This document shows positions 60,346 to 64,000 of a stretch of DNA of 64,000 bases, piece after piece (the first letter of the stretch is position 1; each line of letters opens with the position of its first letter). The translations under genes were made by a program, and so were the position numbers. The notes under the pieces were generated by a model. The model was given only the letters and a program-made list of their open reading frames with translations. It did no database searches and had not been told where the DNA came from. This DNA comes from Paenarthrobacter nitroguajacolicus (GTDB taxonomy: Bacteria; Actinomycetota; Actinomycetes; Actinomycetales; Micrococcaceae): NCBI RefSeq assembly GCF_007786235.1, contig NZ_VNFK01000014.1, forward strand, positions 1-64,000, in the 5' to 3' direction.

Positions 60346-60575
60346 TTTGCGCTCCTTCTGTTCGCTCTGTGTCTGATCAGCCAAGCCCACATCCTTCCAG
60401 CGGACAACGCCGTTCACGGATACGGGCTGCTTTACCATCTGTATCGCCTTGCTCCCTCGTTCATCCGGTTCGCTGGCTGGCGGACCGGGTTGGTTTCTAC
60501 ATCCTAGGCGCCCCGGCTCTTCCGAAGCGACACAATGACACAACTATTGGCAATCAGTTTTTGTTCCCGACTACT

Positions 60576-61073
60576 TTACGAACGGTAACCAACGTCACTG
60601 ACCGCCACAATCAGCCGCTCCAAGGCCGCCTCGCAGGCTTGTTCACGGATGGATTGCCGATCACCCGAAAAGAGGTATTGGAACGAGGCCACGCCCGCGT
60701 CGCTGGCGACGCCAATAAAGACGGTTCCCACCGTTTTGCCATCGTGCGGCTCTGGTCCGGCCACACCGGTGGTGGAGATTCCGACGTCGGCACCGCACGC
60801 TCGCCGCGCGCCATCAGCCATGGCTTCGGCAACGGCGCCGTCCACGGAGCCGACAGCGGCAAGAAGTTCCGCCGAAACGCCTAGGACGCCCGCTTTGACC
60901 GAGTTCTGATACGCGATGACGCCACCCTGCAGCATTCCGGATGCACCCGGGGTGTTGGCCAGTGTTGCGGCCACCATCCCTGCTGTCAGTGACTCAGCCG
61001 TGGCCACCGTGAGGTTCTTCCCGATCGCGGCCGCGACAGCCGCCGTCGCCGTTACCGCGGCACCGGCCGTCAT
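60576..61073 (-). CDS. CinA C-terminal-type protein (NMN amidohydrolase family)
   Basis: 165 aa: only the C-terminal CinA domain. TVATAESLTAGMVAATLANTPGAS, GVIAYQNSVK, and STTGVAGPEPHDGKTVGTVFIG match the nicotinamide-nucleotide amidase PncC. The ATG at 61073 overlaps the pgsA stop (ATGA). It likely recycles NMN formed by DNA ligase; the name competence-damage protein is historical. Confidence 0.92.
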   Translation of the reverse strand: MTAGAAVTATAAVAAAIGKNLTVATAESLTAGMVAATLANTPGASGMLQGGVIAYQNSVKAGVLGVSAELLAAVGSVDGAVAEAMADGARRACGADVGISTTGVAGPEPHDGKTVGTVFIGVASDAGVASFQYLFSGDRQSIREQACEAALERLIVAVSDVGYRS

Positions 61074-61672
61074 GCGCGACGGCCCGCTGCTCGGAGCTTG
61101 AGCGCCTGAACGACATATTCGACGCCGGTCCACAGCGTAATGGCAAGGGCCACCATCATGACCCAGAAGGCGATATCGCCCATCCAGGGGGCAACCGCCT
61201 TCAGCGGCAGTAGGTACAGGAAGATTGCCACGGTTTGGACCACTGTCTTCAGTTTTCCACCGCGGGAGGCCGGCATGACGCCATAGCGGATAACAACGAA
61301 ACGCAGGGCGGTAATGCCCCACTCGCGTACCAGGATGAGGATTGTGACCCACCAAGGCAGCTCCCCCAGGATGGACAGAAGCACCAGCGCGGAACCGATG
61401 AGCAGTTTGTCGGCAATGGGGTCGGCGATCTTGCCGAAGTTGGTGATGAGCCCCCGCGCGCGGGCGATGTCGCCGTCGAGCTTATCCGTGTAAATCGCCA
61501 CAGCGAAGGCAACCACAGCGGCCCAGCGCCAGATGCCGTACTCGCCGTTGTCGGCGAGAAGGAACCACACAAAGAACGGAACCAGGACGATGCGGAGCAT
61601 CGTGAGGATGTTGGGCAGGTTCCAGACGTCGGAACTTCTGGACGTGGCGTTATCACCCTCGGCTGTAGTCAC
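61070..61672 (-). CDS. pgsA: CDP-diacylglycerol-glycerol-3-phosphate phosphatidyltransferase
   Basis: 200 aa integral membrane enzyme for phosphatidylglycerol synthesis. The CDP-alcohol motif is DKLDGDIARARGLITNFGKIADPIADK (D-x2-DG-x2-AR-x8-G-x3-D-x3-D). Several hydrophobic helices follow. Paralogues in this family differ in head group, so PgsA rather than another phosphatidyltransferase is the likely but not certain call; position between ftsK and cinA supports it. Confidence 0.92.
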   Translation of the reverse strand: MTTAEGDNATSRSSDVWNLPNILTMLRIVLVPFFVWFLLADNGEYGIWRWAAVVAFAVAIYTDKLDGDIARARGLITNFGKIADPIADKLLIGSALVLLSILGELPWWVTILILVREWGITALRFVVIRYGVMPASRGGKLKTVVQTVAIFLYLLPLKAVAPWMGDIAFWVMMVALAITLWTGVEYVVQALKLRAAGRRA

Positions 61673-61711
61673 CCCTCTAGGCTACCGTCTTTGAGGCGCC
61701 CGTCTTTGAAG

Positions 61712-64000
61712 CTAGCGCCCTGTGAGCGACCAGGCGTCCTCGCCGCCTTCGTCGTCGTCATTCGGGGTATCGGCACCGTCGTAGTACTCGATTGCCTGGG
61801 TACGGTTGTCCAGGTCCGCTGCGACGAGATCCTCCGCGTAGCCGCCGACGGCGATGTTCGCGTTGGCGTTGTCGCTCAGGGCCGCGGTCTGCGCGTCGGG
61901 CGAAACGGGTGACTCCTGGCCCTTCATGGCAGCGAGTACGGCAGCGAGGTCGTCCGGTTTGACCAGGACGTCGCGGGCCTTGGAGCCTTCGGAAGGACCC
62001 ACCACGCCTCGGGATTCGAGAAGATCCATGAGGCGCCCGGCCTTCGCGAAGCCAACGCGCAGCTTGCGCTGCAGCATCGACGTCGATCCGAACTGCGTTG
62101 TGACCACCAATTCGGTGGCCTGCAGAAGGACTTCGAGGTCGTCTCCAATGTCGTCGTCGATCTGCTTCTTCGGCGCCTCGGCAGCAACGTCATCGCGGTA
62201 CACGGCCTGCAGCTGTCCCTTGACGTGCTCAACCACCTTGTGGATCTCGGACTCGGTGACCCAGGCTCCTTGGACGCGCATGGCCTTCGAAGCACCCATC
62301 GGCAGGAACAAGGCGTCACCCTGGCCGATGAGCTTTTCCGCACCCGGTTGATCCAACACCACGCGGGAGTCGGTGACGGACGATGTGGCGAAGGCCATAC
62401 GGGACGGAACGTTCGCCTTGATCAGGCCGGTCACGACATCCACTGAGGGGCGCTGCGTGGCCAGGACCAGGTGGATGCCCGCGGCGCGGGCGAGCTGGGT
62501 GATGCGGACGATGGAGTCTTCGACGTCGCGCGGGGCCACCATCATGAGGTCGGCGAGTTCGTCCACAATCACCAAGAGATACGGGTAAGGCTTGATGATG
62601 CGCTTGGAGTCAACCGGAGGCACCACTTTGCCTGCCCTGACTGCTTTGTTGAAGTCGTCGATGTGCTTGTAGCCATAGTTGGCGAGGTCGTCATAGCGGG
62701 CGTCCATTTCGCGAACCACCCATTGCAAGGCCTCGGCGGCCTTCTTGGGGTTGGTGATAATGGGCGTAATGAGGTGCGGTACGCCCTCGTAGGCCGTGAG
62801 TTCCACGCGCTTGGGGTCCACCATGACCATACGGACCTCATCCGGCGTGGCACGCATGAGGATGGACGTGATCATGGAGTTCACGAAGCTCGACTTACCA
62901 GCGCCGGTGGCACCGGCCACGAGCAGGTGGGGCATCTTGGCCAGGTTGGCCACCACGTAGCCGCCTTCAACATCCTTGCCGACGCCCATGACCATAGGGT
63001 GGTCTGTGCGGCGGGCATTCTGGCTCCGCAGGACGTCGCCCAACGAGACCGTTTCACGGTCCGTGTTGGGAATCTCGATACCGATGGCGGACTTGCCGGG
63101 AATGGGACTCAGGATGCGGACATCGCTGGAGGCAACGGCGTACGAGATGTTCTTTGAGAGCGCCGTGACGCGCTCCACCTTGGTGCCCGGAGACAACTCA
63201 ATTTCGTAGCGGGTCACCGTAGGACCACGGCTGAAGCCTGTTACTGCGGCGTCGACATTGAACTGTGTGAGGGTGTCCGTCAGAGCGGCGACGACGGCGT
63301 CATTCGCCTCCGTGCGCTCCTTCGGAATGGAGCCCGGCGTGAGGTAGTCGGAGGCCGGCAAGGTGTAGGTGACATCGCCTGCGAGGGACAACTGCTCCGT
63401 GCGCTGTGGAATGGGCGTAGGTGGCGGCGGTGGTGTCGCGGGACGGGCGGGCACCTGGGCGGCCGTAGGCGCAGTCATCTCGGGCGTCAGGACCGGAATG
63501 GCTTCGGTGGGGTTGTCGATCCCGGGAGTGGCACCGGCCAGGCCTTGGGCCGCCTTGATCTTCCCGACGGCGATCTCCGCCTGGGTGGGGCGACGCACCC
63601 CCGGCGGAACGCGCGGTGCGGACGGGCCGGGAGTTTCGTCGTCGTCGACAATGGCGTGCTCGAAAGCCTCGTCTCCGACGTAACCTTCCAGGCCGGCGTC
63701 GGTTTCCTCGTCCTTGCCGAAGAGGCGCATGCGCTTCTTCTTCTTGGGCTTGGCGGCAGCATCGTTCTCGTAGAGATAGCTGCGGTCGTGGGTGTCTTTG
63801 CCGGAGCCGTCCATGAGATCGACGCCCATGAGGTGCTCATAGGCGCCGCGGATCCGGGCGGGAATGGCACCAAAGGGGGTGGCCGTCACGATCAGCAGCG
63901 AGACGAACGCGAGCAATCCGTACACAATCACTGGAACAGCTGCGTGAATTGCGGCCAGCGGGGCGGAAGCAAGGAAGCCGAGCATTCCACCGGCCTTGCG
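61712..64000 (-). CDS. ftsK: DNA translocase FtsK, 5' part missing at the window edge
   Basis: At least 762 residues; the frame is still open at 64000, so the true start lies outside. One or more N-terminal membrane helices ([20 protein letters not shown]), a Pro-rich linker, then the motor: Walker [14 protein letters not shown], Walker [15 protein letters not shown], and the C-terminal gamma winged helix ([29 protein letters not shown]), which recognises KOPS. Pumps chromosome dimers to dif at septation. A C-terminal acidic tail of about 70 residues follows gamma. Confidence 0.95.
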   Translation of the reverse strand, partial: RKAGGMLGFLASAPLAAIHAAVPVIVYGLLAFVSLLIVTATPFGAIPARIRGAYEHLMGVDLMDGSGKDTHDRSYLYENDAAAKPKKKKRMRLFGKDEETDAGLEGYVGDEAFEHAIVDDDETPGPSAPRVPPGVRRPTQAEIAVGKIKAAQGLAGATPGIDNPTEAIPVLTPEMTAPTAAQVPARPATPPPPPTPIPQRTEQLSLAGDVTYTLPASDYLTPGSIPKERTEANDAVVAALTDTLTQFNVDAAVTGFSRGPTVTRYEIELSPGTKVERVTALSKNISYAVASSDVRILSPIPGKSAIGIEIPNTDRETVSLGDVLRSQNARRTDHPMVMGVGKDVEGGYVVANLAKMPHLLVAGATGAGKSSFVNSMITSILMRATPDEVRMVMVDPKRVELTAYEGVPHLITPIITNPKKAAEALQWVVREMDARYDDLANYGYKHIDDFNKAVRAGKVVPPVDSKRIIKPYPYLLVIVDELADLMMVAPRDVEDSIVRITQLARAAGIHLVLATQRPSVDVVTGLIKANVPSRMAFATSSVTDSRVVLDQPGAEKLIGQGDALFLPMGASKAMRVQGAWVTESEIHKVVEHVKGQLQAVYRDDVAAEAPKKQIDDDIGDDLEVLLQATELVVTTQFGSTSMLQRKLRVGFAKAGRLMDLLESRGVVGPSEGSKARDVLVKPDDLAAVLAAMKGQESPVSPDAQTAALSDNANANIAVGGYAEDLVAADLDNRTQAIEYYDGADTPNDDDEGGEDAWSLTGR

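Overview
The window is a core chromosomal segment of a high-GC Gram-positive bacterium of the Micrococcaceae, most likely an Arthrobacter or Paenarthrobacter. The evidence is the actinobacterial gene content (PriA instead of HisA/TrpF, a mycothiol-dependent MDMPI-fold protein, DUF3046, DUF1844, LppM and Rv2578c families, ClgR, LexA boxes of the TCGAAC-N4-GTTCGA type) and the gene orders recA-recX-miaB-miaA-dapF, infC-rpmI-rplT and pheS-pheT. No tRNA gene, CRISPR array, transposase or integrase was recognised. The left edge (1-632) is the promoter and leader zone of a leftward rRNA operon whose 16S gene lies just outside the window.

Layout. 0.6-7.6 kb: tyrS, the RNA-polymerase motor helD, a divergent pair of alkylation-repair genes (3-methyladenine glycosylase and an Ada-AlkA fusion), and short tandem arrays with a 32-bp period. 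7.6-16.5 kb: the complete leftward arginine operon argC-J-B-D-F-R-G-H, tightly overlapped, with a probable leaderless promoter covered by ARG-box-like sequence; argD and argH carry in-frame palindromic inserts. 16.6-18.8 kb: a fatty acid desaturase and a quinone oxidoreductase. 18.9-24.8 kb: a membrane NRPS of the Pls/PosA (poly-epsilon-lysine synthetase) type, a zinc M1 peptidase 11 nt downstream, and a convergent Sfp-type phosphopantetheinyl transferase. 25-27 kb: two small orphan proteins and a secreted V8-like serine protease.

27-41.8 kb: pheT/pheS with a terminator-like hairpin in the leader, an LppM lipoprotein, SIMPL protein, pyroglutamyl peptidase, a LexA-controlled radical SAM gene, a Nudix hydrolase, an MFS exporter, a CDF metal transporter, an rRNA methyltransferase, and infC-rpmI-rplT. 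infC begins with ATT and has a long low-complexity tail; L20 is fused to a C-terminal sunset-type domain. 41.8-47.6 kb: an MFS transporter, SseB-like protein and histidine genes hisC-hisB-hisH-(52-aa membrane protein)-priA, without hisD.

47.6-64 kb: a DNA damage and cell-cycle block: a LysM protein divergent from lexA (the arrangement of Bacillus yneA/lexA), a DinG-type helicase, hflX, an RsmC-like methyltransferase, dapF-miaA-miaB-recX-recA, DUF3046, a MarR regulator, clgR, cinA, pgsA and the 3' part of ftsK, which runs off the right edge. LexA-box-like sites lie before lexA, recA and the radical SAM gene, and a weaker one before the RsmC-like gene, so this window holds a good part of an SOS regulon.

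The strongest candidate for something new is the Pls-type synthetase cassette: its adenylation pocket, read by eye, is D-A-E-S-I-G-T-V-V-K, close to known lysine codes, which predicts a cationic homopolymer. The most unusual non-coding signal is the family of 32-bp-period arrays with the core GTGAGAGAGCGTC, present in two separate gaps.
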